Shown here in pieces: positions 9,243-17,596 of a stretch of 64,000 nucleotides of DNA. The stretch lies in contig CALGIJ010000011.1 of assembly GCA_937915545.1 (NCBI GenBank), positions 186,001 through 250,000 on the forward strand, written 5' to 3'. Position 1 is the first letter of the stretch; the number at the start of each line of letters is the position of its first letter. This DNA comes from an uncultured Desulfobacterales bacterium. Lineage in GTDB: Bacteria; Desulfobacterota; Desulfobulbia; Desulfobulbales; Desulfocapsaceae. Both the position numbers and the translations under genes were made by a program. The notes beneath the pieces are model-generated. The model made no database searches and was not told where the DNA came from. It worked only from the letters and a program-made list of their open reading frames with translations.

Positions 9243-9357
9243 ATCTCTAACCCCCTGTCAACTCCTCGAGCGACATTACGAAAAGGCAATAAAACGGAAT
9301 ATTATCGGCGCAATATATAGCACCAAGCGGGCGCCACTCAAGGAAAAAAGGTAACGA

Positions 9358-10644
9358 TCACATGATTTTTTTCAACCAGTCGCGCATCTTCGCAAAAACG
9401 CCGGGTTCCTGACGGGCCATCTCCTGCTGTTTGTTTCTGCCGAAGAGCACTAGCCCGGCGGCGGTAGTACAGCGGGGATTGTAAAGCTCCTCGGTTTTAC
9501 CGGAGAGGCCTATCGGATAGCCGATGCGCACCGGCAGGTCGAAGACCTGCTCGGCCAGCTCGACGATATTGGCGAGCAAGGCGGTGCCCCCGGTCAGCAC
9601 CACCCCACCGTTGATCTTGTTCTTCTGCCCGGAGGCGATGAGTTCGCGGTCGAGAATCTCGAGAATCTCTATGACCCTGGCCTCGAGGATGTCCACCAGC
9701 ACCTTCTGGGTGACCTTGCGCGGCTCGCGGTCGCCAACGGTGGGCACATCCACCACCAGATTGGGCTTAACCACCGAAGCGATGGCCCCGCCATAATCTT
9801 CCTTGAGCCGCTCGGCATCCTGCAGGGGGGTGCGCAAGCCCACCGAGAGGTCGTTGGTGAGGTTGTGGCCACCAAGGCCGATCTCGCAGGTATGGCGGAT
9901 GGTGCCGTCGCAAAAGACGGCGAGGTCGGTGGTGCCGCCGCCGATATCGATGAGGGCCACCCCCAGGTCCATCTCGTCCTTGCTGAGCACGGCGTTGGCT
10001 GAGGCGATGGACTCGAGCACCAGTTCCGCCACCTCCAGCCCGGCCTTGTTGCAGCAGGTGACCAGGTTGTGCACGGCGCCGATATCGGCGGTGACGATAT
10101 GGACGTTGGTCACCAGCCGCACCCCGGTCATGCCGATGGGGTTCTGGATGCCGGTATGGTCGTCGACCATGTACTCCTGCGGCATGACGTGGATGATACG
10201 CTGGTTCTCGGAGATCTTCACCGTCCGCGCCGCTGCCACCACCTCGTCGATATCGGCCTGTTTGATCTCGCGATTGTTGATGGCGACGATGCCCGGGCTG
10301 TTGAAGCCCTTGATATGGTTACCGGCGATGCCAACATAGACGTAAACCGAGCGCAGATCGCAGCCCGCCGCCTCCTCGGCCAGGGAGACCGCCTGGCGGA
10401 TGGAGTTGACGGTGCTCTCGATATTGACTACCACCCCTTTCTTGAGGCCCTTGGAGGGTACCGTGCCAACACCGAGGATGTCGACGTGATCCTCGAATAC
10501 CTCGCCAACCACGCAGCAGATCTTGGTGGTGCCGATATCGAGGCCAACCACCAGTTCCCCCTGATCGTGACGCCCGGTTCCACGCGTCACCGGGACAGGG
10601 GCGTCGTCTTCGTCCATAACCGCCAGTTCTTTCTTGTCATCCAT
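9358..10644 (-). CDS. ftsA: Cell division protein FtsA
   Basis: The 428-residue actin-like ATPase tethers FtsZ to the membrane. Phosphate-binding motifs are visible: GLDIGTTKICC near residue 33, the 1C-subdomain region, IDIGGGTTDLAVF in the middle, and GGVVLTGGTALLANI near the end. The last 15 residues (VFAKMRDWLKKIM) form the expected amphipathic membrane-targeting helix. Its start overlaps the end of ftsQ by 8 bases, indicating translational coupling. Confidence 0.97.
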   Translation of the reverse strand: MDDKKELAVMDEDDAPVPVTRGTGRHDQGELVVGLDIGTTKICCVVGEVFEDHVDILGVGTVPSKGLKKGVVVNIESTVNSIRQAVSLAEEAAGCDLRSVYVYVGIAGNHIKGFNSPGIVAINNREIKQADIDEVVAAARTVKISENQRIIHVMPQEYMVDDHTGIQNPIGMTGVRLVTNVHIVTADIGAVHNLVTCCNKAGLEVAELVLESIASANAVLSKDEMDLGVALIDIGGGTTDLAVFCDGTIRHTCEIGLGGHNLTNDLSVGLRTPLQDAERLKEDYGGAIASVVKPNLVVDVPTVGDREPRKVTQKVLVDILEARVIEILEILDRELIASGQKNKINGGVVLTGGTALLANIVELAEQVFDLPVRIGYPIGLSGKTEELYNPRCTTAAGLVLFGRNKQQEMARQEPGVFAKMRDWLKKIM

Positions 10645-11650
10645 TGGAATGTTGTCCCGCAGCGCTTTCCACCACGAGCACCTTGTCGCTCAAATAGTCC
10701 ATCTTGATATAGGCAATCTGCGCCAGCAGTTCCTTGCCGTCCGGCTTCTTGTACATGGCGCGCAGCACCTGTATCAACCGGGAATATTTCTCTTTAGAGT
10801 TACCATTTCCAAAGAAAATTGGAAACGGGTATTCGACCAGGTAGAGTACCATTTCCCCGTTCCCGGTGATATGCAGTTCCGACACCGAGTGGGCGGGAAG
10901 ATGGGGATCATTGCTCCTTACCTTTCGCAGGAAGGAAAGGATTTCGGTCATCGCCCGCGCCTTGACCTCCTCGTCGCCGAGTTCCGCCCAGCCGGTAATC
11001 ACTGGGAAGTCGATGTCCCCGTTGGCCGTCACCTCGGAGAACACCGCGCCACTGGCATCGAGATAGCGCAGGGAGGGTCCGGAGGGGCCGGGGGTGTGCA
11101 CCAGGGCCACCGGCGCGTTCTCCTCAATGGCGATGACGACCTTGCCCGGCCAGTGGCGCCGCACCTCGGCCCGAGCCACCCAGGGGATGGCGGCGATGCG
11201 CTTGCGGCTCTCTTCAACATTGACCGCCAGCATGCTGCTCTGGCGCAGGACGATCCCCGAGGCCTCGACGACTTTGTCGCGCGGCACGGCGGTGCAGCCG
11301 CTGACTTCGATCTTGTTGACGCGAAAAAAGGTCAGCCCGTCGATATGGCGGCCGATCAACTCACCGCCGCCGAGAAACCAGCCCGCTGGCAGGAGGAGGA
11401 CGAGGGCAAGGGCGAGGAGGGGCCGGACGAGGGAGCGCCTTCGCACCGCCGTTTGCCCATAGCCCTGGCTCTGCTCGAGCTTTTTCGCGCGCAGGCGCTG
11501 CCGCAGGCGGGACAAGGGCGAAGGACGTCGCGTCCGCCCGCTTTCCGCCGCCGCGCCGCGGATATTGAGATCGCTGGAAAAGCTGGTGAAGCCCGATTTC
11601 CTGCGGCGCAGGAGGCGGGACAGCCATTTTTTCAGGTCTTCGATCCTCAT
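10637..11650 (-). CDS. ftsQ: Cell division protein FtsQ
   Basis: The 337-residue protein has an arginine-rich cytoplasmic N-terminus of about 85 residues, one membrane segment (LALALVLLLPAGWFLGG), then a POTRA domain (FFRVNKIEVSGCTAVPRD, with ASGI and IPWVARAEVRRHWPGKV) and the FtsQ beta domain. FtsQ bridges early and late division proteins in the periplasm together with FtsL and FtsB. It overlaps murB upstream by 4 bases and ftsA downstream by 8. The long basic N-terminus is larger than in enterobacteria. Confidence 0.93.
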   Translation of the reverse strand: MRIEDLKKWLSRLLRRRKSGFTSFSSDLNIRGAAAESGRTRRPSPLSRLRQRLRAKKLEQSQGYGQTAVRRRSLVRPLLALALVLLLPAGWFLGGGELIGRHIDGLTFFRVNKIEVSGCTAVPRDKVVEASGIVLRQSSMLAVNVEESRKRIAAIPWVARAEVRRHWPGKVVIAIEENAPVALVHTPGPSGPSLRYLDASGAVFSEVTANGDIDFPVITGWAELGDEEVKARAMTEILSFLRKVRSNDPHLPAHSVSELHITGNGEMVLYLVEYPFPIFFGNGNSKEKYSRLIQVLRAMYKKPDGKELLAQIAYIKMDYLSDKVLVVESAAGQHSNG

Positions 11651-12579
11651 GGCATCTCTCCGAGAAAGTGCACTTCCGCCTCCAGGGCCACTCCGGTGGC
11701 CTGCAGGACCCGCTCCTGCACCAATCGCATCAGCCGCAGCACCTCGGCGGCGGTGGCGCCGCCGGTGTTGACGAGAAAGTTGGCATGGAGCGGCGAGATC
11801 ATCGCCGCCCCGACGCGCAGACCCTTGAGGCCGCAGGCTTCGATGAGCCGGCCGGCACTGTCCCCAGGGGGATTCTTGAAGAACGACCCGGCACTGGGGT
11901 GCTGGTGGGGCTGCCTGTCACGACGGAGTCGGTCGTACTCGGCGACGCGGGCGAGAATCGCCGTGCGGTCGCCGGGACGCAGGCAGAGCTCGGCCAGGGT
12001 GATCACCCCGCGGCCGTCGACCGCCGCCAAACCTTTCCACCAACGATAGGTGAAATCTTCCATTCGGGGGACAATATCCTCGGCACCGTCTGCATCGACC
12101 ACCCTGATACTGCGCAGCAGCGAGCCGATCTCGCCACCCCAGGCGCCGGCGTTCATGCACACCGCCCCGCCCACCGTTCCGGGAATACCACAGCCGAACT
12201 CGAGCCCGGCCAGTCCACGCTCGCAGGCCTCGCGGCACACGCGGGCGAAGCCGGCCCCGCCTCCGGCGGAGAGCATCACCGTGCCATCGGCGAGGTCTCT
12301 CTCGCCACTGCCGGCGAGGTCGCCGACCAGGCGCAGCACGACGCCCTCGACACCGCGATCGGCCACCAGCAGGTTGGTGCCCCGGCCGATGACCCACCAG
12401 GGAATGCCTTCGTCACGGCACAGTCGCAGCACCCCCTGCAGCAACCGCTCGTCCCCGGCCCGCACCAGGGCTTCGGCCGGCCCGCCGATGGCGAACGAGG
12501 TATGGCGGCTCAGTGGACACTGCCACTGTACCCCCTCCCCCGCCAGGGTTTCCAGGAAGTGACGCTGCCTGTCGTTCAC
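11647..12579 (-). CDS. murB: UDP-N-acetylmuramate dehydrogenase MurB
   Basis: MurB (310 aa) reduces UDP-GlcNAc-enolpyruvate to UDP-MurNAc with NADPH and FAD. The FAD-binding segment includes IGRGTNLLVADRG and the glycine-rich GIPGTVGGAVCMNAGAWGGE. The catalytic serine lies in HPSAGSFFKNP, which together with the short length marks the type II form. ATGA-type 4-base overlaps link it to murC upstream and ftsQ downstream. Confidence 0.96.
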   Translation of the reverse strand: MNDRQRHFLETLAGEGVQWQCPLSRHTSFAIGGPAEALVRAGDERLLQGVLRLCRDEGIPWWVIGRGTNLLVADRGVEGVVLRLVGDLAGSGERDLADGTVMLSAGGGAGFARVCREACERGLAGLEFGCGIPGTVGGAVCMNAGAWGGEIGSLLRSIRVVDADGAEDIVPRMEDFTYRWWKGLAAVDGRGVITLAELCLRPGDRTAILARVAEYDRLRRDRQPHQHPSAGSFFKNPPGDSAGRLIEACGLKGLRVGAAMISPLHANFLVNTGGATAAEVLRLMRLVQERVLQATGVALEAEVHFLGEMP

Positions 12580-13970
12580 CCGCCCTCGCCCCCCCGCGGC
12601 TCGAGGAGTTCGAGGAGCTCTTCACCGACCCTGACGATATTGCCGGCGCCAAGGGTGAGCACCAGATCGCCGGGCTGGAGCATCGGCAACAGCTCCGCTG
12701 CCATGTCGTCCACCCGCTCGATATAGCGGGTGTGGCGCTGGCCGTGCTGGATGACCGCCGCCAGCAGGCTGCGGCCGCTGATCCCTTCGATGGGCTCCTC
12801 GCTGGCAGCATAGATCTCGGTCATCACCAGCACGTCGGCACGGTGGAAGCAGGTCTGGAACTCCCTGAACAGCCCCTTGGTGCGCGTGTAGCGATGCGGC
12901 TGGAAAAGCACCACGAGGCGTTTCTCCGGCCAGCCTTTCTTGATCGCCGCCAGCGTGGCGCGGATCTCGGTGGGGTGGTGGCCATAGTCGTCGACGACGG
13001 TGATGCCGCCCACCTCGCCCTTCTTCTGCATGCGCCGCTGCACCCCGGCGAAGCTGCGCAGCGCCTTCTGGATCTGGGGAAAAGTCAGTTCGAGCTCGAG
13101 GCCCGCCGCCACCACCGCCAGCGAGTTGTAGACATTGTGCATTCCCGGCGGGGCAACATCGATCTGCCCCAGTTCGCCGGAGCGGTCGCGGACGGTGTAG
13201 TGGACGCGACCTTCCTTCCAGAAGACGTTCTCACCGTAGAGGTCGGCCTGCGGCGTCAAACCATAGGTGATGGTGCGTTTCTTTATCGCCGGGAGGATAT
13301 CGGCGACGCCGGGGTCGTCGAGGCAGATGATCGCCGCCCCGTAAAAGGGCACCTTGTCGATGAACTGCAGGAAGTTTTCCTTGATGTGGTCGAGATCGCG
13401 GTAGTAGTCGAGGTGTTCGAGGTCGATATTGGTGACCACCTCGAGCACCGGCGACAGCTTGAGGAACGAGCCGTCGCTCTCGTCGGCCTCGGCGACGAGG
13501 AACTCGCCCTGGCCGAGCTTGGCGTTGCCGCCGAGGGCATCAACCTTGCCGCCGACGACGATGGTCGGGTCGAGCCCGGCATCGGCGAGCATCCAGGCGA
13601 TCATCGAGGTGGTCGAGGTCTTGCCATGGCTGCCGGCAACGGCGATGCCGTACTTCTTCAGTCGCATCAGCTCGGCGAGCATCTCGGCACGCATGATTAC
13701 CGGGATGTTGTTCTCCCTCGCCCTCTTCACCTCGGGGTTGTCGGCGGAGATCGCCGAAGAGGTGACCACGACGCTCGCTCCCTCGATCCATTCGGCCTGG
13801 TGGCCCTGGTGGATGATACCACCCAGGCGAGTAAGGTTCCTGGTGATGGCGGTGTCATGCAGATCGGAGCCGGAGACCGTGTAGCCGAGGTTGAGCAGGA
13901 GCTCGGCGATGCCGCTCATGCCGATGCCGCCGACGCCGACAAAGTGGATATGCTTGTTCTTTTTATACAT
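12576..13970 (-). CDS. murC: UDP-N-acetylmuramate--L-alanine ligase MurC
   Basis: MurC (464 aa) adds L-alanine to UDP-MurNAc with ATP. The N-terminal Rossmann region (HFVGVGGIGMSGIAELL) binds the UDP-sugar. The ATP-binding loop is AGSHGKTSTTSM near residue 113. The central domain contains EADESDGSFL and TNIDLEHLDYY, and the C-terminal domain DDYGHHPTEI and FQPHRYTR. All are standard MurC signatures. It is coupled to murG (8-base overlap) and murB (4-base overlap). Confidence 0.97.
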   Translation of the reverse strand: MYKKNKHIHFVGVGGIGMSGIAELLLNLGYTVSGSDLHDTAITRNLTRLGGIIHQGHQAEWIEGASVVVTSSAISADNPEVKRARENNIPVIMRAEMLAELMRLKKYGIAVAGSHGKTSTTSMIAWMLADAGLDPTIVVGGKVDALGGNAKLGQGEFLVAEADESDGSFLKLSPVLEVVTNIDLEHLDYYRDLDHIKENFLQFIDKVPFYGAAIICLDDPGVADILPAIKKRTITYGLTPQADLYGENVFWKEGRVHYTVRDRSGELGQIDVAPPGMHNVYNSLAVVAAGLELELTFPQIQKALRSFAGVQRRMQKKGEVGGITVVDDYGHHPTEIRATLAAIKKGWPEKRLVVLFQPHRYTRTKGLFREFQTCFHRADVLVMTEIYAASEEPIEGISGRSLLAAVIQHGQRHTRYIERVDDMAAELLPMLQPGDLVLTLGAGNIVRVGEELLELLEPRGGEGG

Positions 13971-15081
13971 CAGACCCCCTCTTGATCAGCTCAAGGCAGC
14001 AGGCGACGATTTTTTCGGCGGCGTCGGGCAGGGCCAGCCTGCGCATGGCCTCGCCCATGGCGGTGAGACGGCGCTGGTCGCCAAGCAGCCCGCCCATGGC
14101 CCCGGCCAGGGTGACGGCGTCGGTGTCCGCCTGTCGAAGGAGCAGCGCTCCCCCACCGCGCCGGTAATACTCGGCGTTCTTCTCCTGGTGATTGTCAGCG
14201 GCCTGCGGGAAAGGGATGAGGATCGCCGGTTTGCCAAGCACCGCCAGTTCCGCCAGGGTGGTCGCCCCGGCCCGCGACACGAGGAGGTCGGCGCGGGCGT
14301 AGACGGCCGCCATGTCGGTGAAAAAAGGGGCGACCTCCGCCGCCAGGCCAAGCTGGCGGTAGCGCTCGTTCACCACGGGATAGTCGTCGGCCCCGGTCTG
14401 GTGAATGATCGAGAGCCTCTCGCGCAGGGGCTGGTCGAGAGCCGCCACCGCCTCGGGCAGGAGGCGGTTGATGGCCCGTGCCCCTTGGCTGCCACCGAGG
14501 ACCAGCACCGTCTTGCCCTCCCCTGCCCGCTGCTCTGCGGCGCGGGCGAGACGGAGGATGTCACGGCGCACCGGGTTGCCGGTGAACACCGTCTTGCTCT
14601 TGGCAAAAAAGGTCTCGCTGTCGGGCAGGGAGAGGCAGACCCGGTGGACGAGCCGGCCGAGCTGGCGGTTGGCCAGGCCCGGCACCGAGTTCTGTTCGTG
14701 GATGAGGGTGGGGATGTTCATCAGCCTGGCCATGGCCACCACCGGCCCGGTGACATAGCCGCCGACACCGAGCACCACATGGGGACGGAAGCGGCGCAGA
14801 ATGCGTCCCGCCTGGAGAAAGGACAGCGGCAAGACCGCCGCCGCTTTCAAAAGCGCCATGGGGCTCTTGCCCTTGAGACCGAGACAGACGATGCTGTCGC
14901 CGCTGAAACCGTGGGCGGCGAGGGCGGTGCCGTCCATCTTGCGCTTCGTGCCGACGAAGAGCACCTCGGTGTCCGGCATCTGCCGGCGAAACTCCTCGGC
15001 CGTCGCCACTGCCGGAAAGAGGTGGCCGCCGGTGCCGCCGCCGGTGAGCAGCAGGCGATATGGACCGGCCGTGCCACTCAT
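13963..15081 (-). CDS. murG: Undecaprenyldiphospho-muramoylpentapeptide GlcNAc-transferase MurG
   Basis: MurG (372 aa) transfers GlcNAc to lipid I to give lipid II at the inner membrane face. The glycine-rich loops TGGGTGGHLFPA (N-terminus) and GVGGYVTGPVV, plus LVLGGSQGARAIN and the UDP-GlcNAc-binding RAGATTLAEL region, identify it (GT28 family). It follows murD directly with a 4-base overlap. In most dcw clusters ftsW lies between these two genes; here there is no room for it. Confidence 0.97.
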   Translation of the reverse strand: MSGTAGPYRLLLTGGGTGGHLFPAVATAEEFRRQMPDTEVLFVGTKRKMDGTALAAHGFSGDSIVCLGLKGKSPMALLKAAAVLPLSFLQAGRILRRFRPHVVLGVGGYVTGPVVAMARLMNIPTLIHEQNSVPGLANRQLGRLVHRVCLSLPDSETFFAKSKTVFTGNPVRRDILRLARAAEQRAGEGKTVLVLGGSQGARAINRLLPEAVAALDQPLRERLSIIHQTGADDYPVVNERYRQLGLAAEVAPFFTDMAAVYARADLLVSRAGATTLAELAVLGKPAILIPFPQAADNHQEKNAEYYRRGGGALLLRQADTDAVTLAGAMGGLLGDQRRLTAMGEAMRRLALPDAAEKIVACCLELIKRGSDV

Positions 15082-16454
15082 CGTCTGCCCTCTGCCGAGG
15101 TACCCACGGCGGCAGCCAGGGCCGCCACTTCTTTTCTGAACTCGCTGCCACGGTGGCCGTAGCTGGTAAACATGTCGAAGCTGGCGCAGGCCGGGGAGAG
15201 CAGCACCGTATCGCCACGCCCTGCCCGGGAGGCGGCCAGGCGCACCGCCTCGTGCAGCGAGGCGGCGCGCACCGTCTCGACGACGTCGGCAAGGGCCGCT
15301 TCGATCAGCCCCGCCGCCTCGCCGATGGTGATCAGCAGACGTACCGAGGCCGCCACCGCCGGTCGCAGCAGGCGATAGTCGTCGCCCTTGTCGCGACCGC
15401 CGGCGATGAGCAGGACATTGCCGTCGAACTCCTCCAGCGCCCCGAGCACCGCCCCGGTGTTGGTGGCCTTGGAATCATTGTAGTAACGTACCCCGTCGAT
15501 CTCGTTCACCAGCTCGAGGCGGTGCGGCAAGAGGCGGAAATTGCGCAGGGCGCCGACAATCGCCTCCCGCCCGACGCCCATGGCCCGCGCCGCGAGGATG
15601 GCGGCGGCGCTGTTCTGCAATCCGACGCTGTTGCCAAGGGCGGTGCCGGCGAGGGAGTACTCCTCGACCAGACCGTCGACTCGAACGCGCACCTCCTTGC
15701 CGGCAATCACCGCCGTGTTGTCCTCCCCTCGGCCAAAAGTCTGCAGCACTCCCGGCAGCCCCTGGCACAGGCTGCGACAGAGGGGGTCGTCGCCGTTGAC
15801 GATGGCCACGTCGCCGGCACCCTGGTGGGCAAAGAGACGCATCTTGATGCGCCCGTAGGCCTCCATGCTGCCATGGCGGTCGAGGTGATCGGGGGTGATG
15901 TTGAGGAGGATGCCCACCCGCGGCGCAAAGGCCGCGGCGCTCTCCAGCTGGAAGCTGCTCACTTCGGCGACCACCGCCCGGTGGTCGCCAGGCTGGCGGA
16001 GATAGTCGTAGAGGGGCGTGCCGATATTGCCGCCCACGAAGGGGTCCAGGCCGCCGGCGGCAAGCAGCTCGCCGACCAGGGTGGTGGTGGTGGTCTTGCC
16101 GTTGGTGCCGGTGATGGCCACCGTCGGCACGGAGAGTTCTTCCGCCGCCACCGCCAGCTCGCCGCTGATGACGACGCCAGCCTCTTCGAGGCGCCGCAGC
16201 AACGGTTGGGCGAGGTCGACTCCAGGGCTGACAAGGATGCGTCCCGCCATGCGTAAAAAGTCGAAGGTATGACCGCCAGCCTCCCAGAGAACGCCCGGTG
16301 CGGCAAGCAGCTCCTTCTCCTCGATGGCGAAGCGCTCGCGCGGCCGGCTGTCGGAGAGGCGCACGGTGGCGCCCCGCCACAGGGCGTAGCGCGCCGCCGC
16401 CCTTCCCGAGACGCCGAGGCCGAGTATGGCTACATCATCGCCGGGGTTGATCAT
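15078..16454 (-). CDS. murD: UDP-N-acetylmuramoylalanine--D-glutamate ligase MurD
   Basis: MurD (458 aa) adds D-glutamate. The N-terminal domain starts with VAILGLGVSGRAAARYAL, the ATP-binding loop is ITGTNGKTTTTTLVG, and NITPDHLDRHGSME and YYNDSKATNTGAVLGAL mark the central and C-terminal domains. It starts 10 bases after mraY and ends in a 4-base overlap with murG. Confidence 0.97.
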   Translation of the reverse strand: MINPGDDVAILGLGVSGRAAARYALWRGATVRLSDSRPRERFAIEEKELLAAPGVLWEAGGHTFDFLRMAGRILVSPGVDLAQPLLRRLEEAGVVISGELAVAAEELSVPTVAITGTNGKTTTTTLVGELLAAGGLDPFVGGNIGTPLYDYLRQPGDHRAVVAEVSSFQLESAAAFAPRVGILLNITPDHLDRHGSMEAYGRIKMRLFAHQGAGDVAIVNGDDPLCRSLCQGLPGVLQTFGRGEDNTAVIAGKEVRVRVDGLVEEYSLAGTALGNSVGLQNSAAAILAARAMGVGREAIVGALRNFRLLPHRLELVNEIDGVRYYNDSKATNTGAVLGALEEFDGNVLLIAGGRDKGDDYRLLRPAVAASVRLLITIGEAAGLIEAALADVVETVRAASLHEAVRLAASRAGRGDTVLLSPACASFDMFTSYGHRGSEFRKEVAALAAAVGTSAEGRR

Positions 16455-16464
16455 CTTCGCACCT

Positions 16465-17544
16465 CTAGCGGAGTTTCAAGGTGGCGATGGCAACGAGCGC
16501 CAGAACGATCGAGACTATCCAGAAACGAACCACCACCTTGGGTTCATGCCAACCTTTTTTTTCGAAATGGTGATGAAAGGGGGCCATGAGGAAGATGCGC
16601 TTGCCGTTGGTGAGCTTGAAGTAGCCGACCTGCATGATCACCGACAAGGCCTCCATGACGAAGATGCCGCCGACGATGACCAGCAGGAACTCTTGCTTGA
16701 TGATGATGGCGATGGCGCCAAGCGCCCCCCCCAGGGAGAGGGCGCCGACATCGCCCATGAACATCTGCGCCGGATAGGCGTTGAACCACAGGAAGCCCAG
16801 GCAGGCGCCGACTATGGTGCCGCAGAAGACTGCCAGCTCGCCGCTGCCCGCCACATAGGGCAGCTGCAGGTACTCGGAGAGCACCACATGGCCGGCGAGG
16901 TAGGCGAAGACCAGGTACACCGCGGCGCAGACCACCGTCGGCCCGGTAGCGAGGCCGTCGAGACCGTCGGTGAGGTTGACGGCGTTGGAGCTGCCGACGA
17001 TGACCAGCACGGCAAAAACCACGTAAAACCAGCCGAGGTCGGGACGCAGGTTTTTAAAGAAGGGGAAGCTGAGGTGGCCGTCAAAGCCAGGATGAATGAA
17101 GATGGCCACGCCCACCAGGGACGCGCCGGCGATCTGCAGCACCAGCTTGCCCCGAGCGCTCAGCCCCTTGGAGTTCTTCTTCCTGATCTTGCGCGAGTCG
17201 TCGATGAAGCCGATCCCCCCATAGAAGATGGTGATGAACAGCCCCAGCCACACCCAGAGGTTGTCGAGCCGTGCCCAGAGCAGGGTGCCGATGGCGATGG
17301 CGGCGATGATCAGCATGCCGCCCATGGTCGGCACTCCCTGCTTGGCGAGATGGCTGGCCGGCCCGTCGTCGCGCACCACCTGCCCCACCTGCAGGCGCTT
17401 CATGGTGGCGATGAACCACGGGCCAAGGAGGACGACGATGGCCAGGGCGGTGACCGTCGCCCCGATGGAACGGAAGGTGATATAGCGAAAGACATTGAGG
17501 AAGTTGAGGTCGCTGGAGAGCGGGAAAAGAAGGTGATAGAGCAT
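16465..17544 (-). CDS. mraY: Phospho-N-acetylmuramoyl-pentapeptide transferase MraY
   Basis: This 359-residue polytopic membrane protein has about ten hydrophobic segments. Family signatures include DDGPASHLAKQGVPTMGG, the aspartate pair in GFIDDSRKI, NAVNLTDGLDGLA and the C-terminal PFHHHFEKKGWHEPKVV. It transfers phospho-MurNAc-pentapeptide to undecaprenyl phosphate, forming lipid I. It lies between the murE-murF fusion (52 bases upstream) and murD (10 bases downstream). Confidence 0.97.
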   Translation of the reverse strand: MLYHLLFPLSSDLNFLNVFRYITFRSIGATVTALAIVVLLGPWFIATMKRLQVGQVVRDDGPASHLAKQGVPTMGGMLIIAAIAIGTLLWARLDNLWVWLGLFITIFYGGIGFIDDSRKIRKKNSKGLSARGKLVLQIAGASLVGVAIFIHPGFDGHLSFPFFKNLRPDLGWFYVVFAVLVIVGSSNAVNLTDGLDGLATGPTVVCAAVYLVFAYLAGHVVLSEYLQLPYVAGSGELAVFCGTIVGACLGFLWFNAYPAQMFMGDVGALSLGGALGAIAIIIKQEFLLVIVGGIFVMEALSVIMQVGYFKLTNGKRIFLMAPFHHHFEKKGWHEPKVVVRFWIVSIVLALVAIATLKLR

Positions 17545-17596
17545 GGTTGTCCCGGCCGCATGCGGCCTGATCTCTAAGGTTGCTGGTAAAAGGAGT

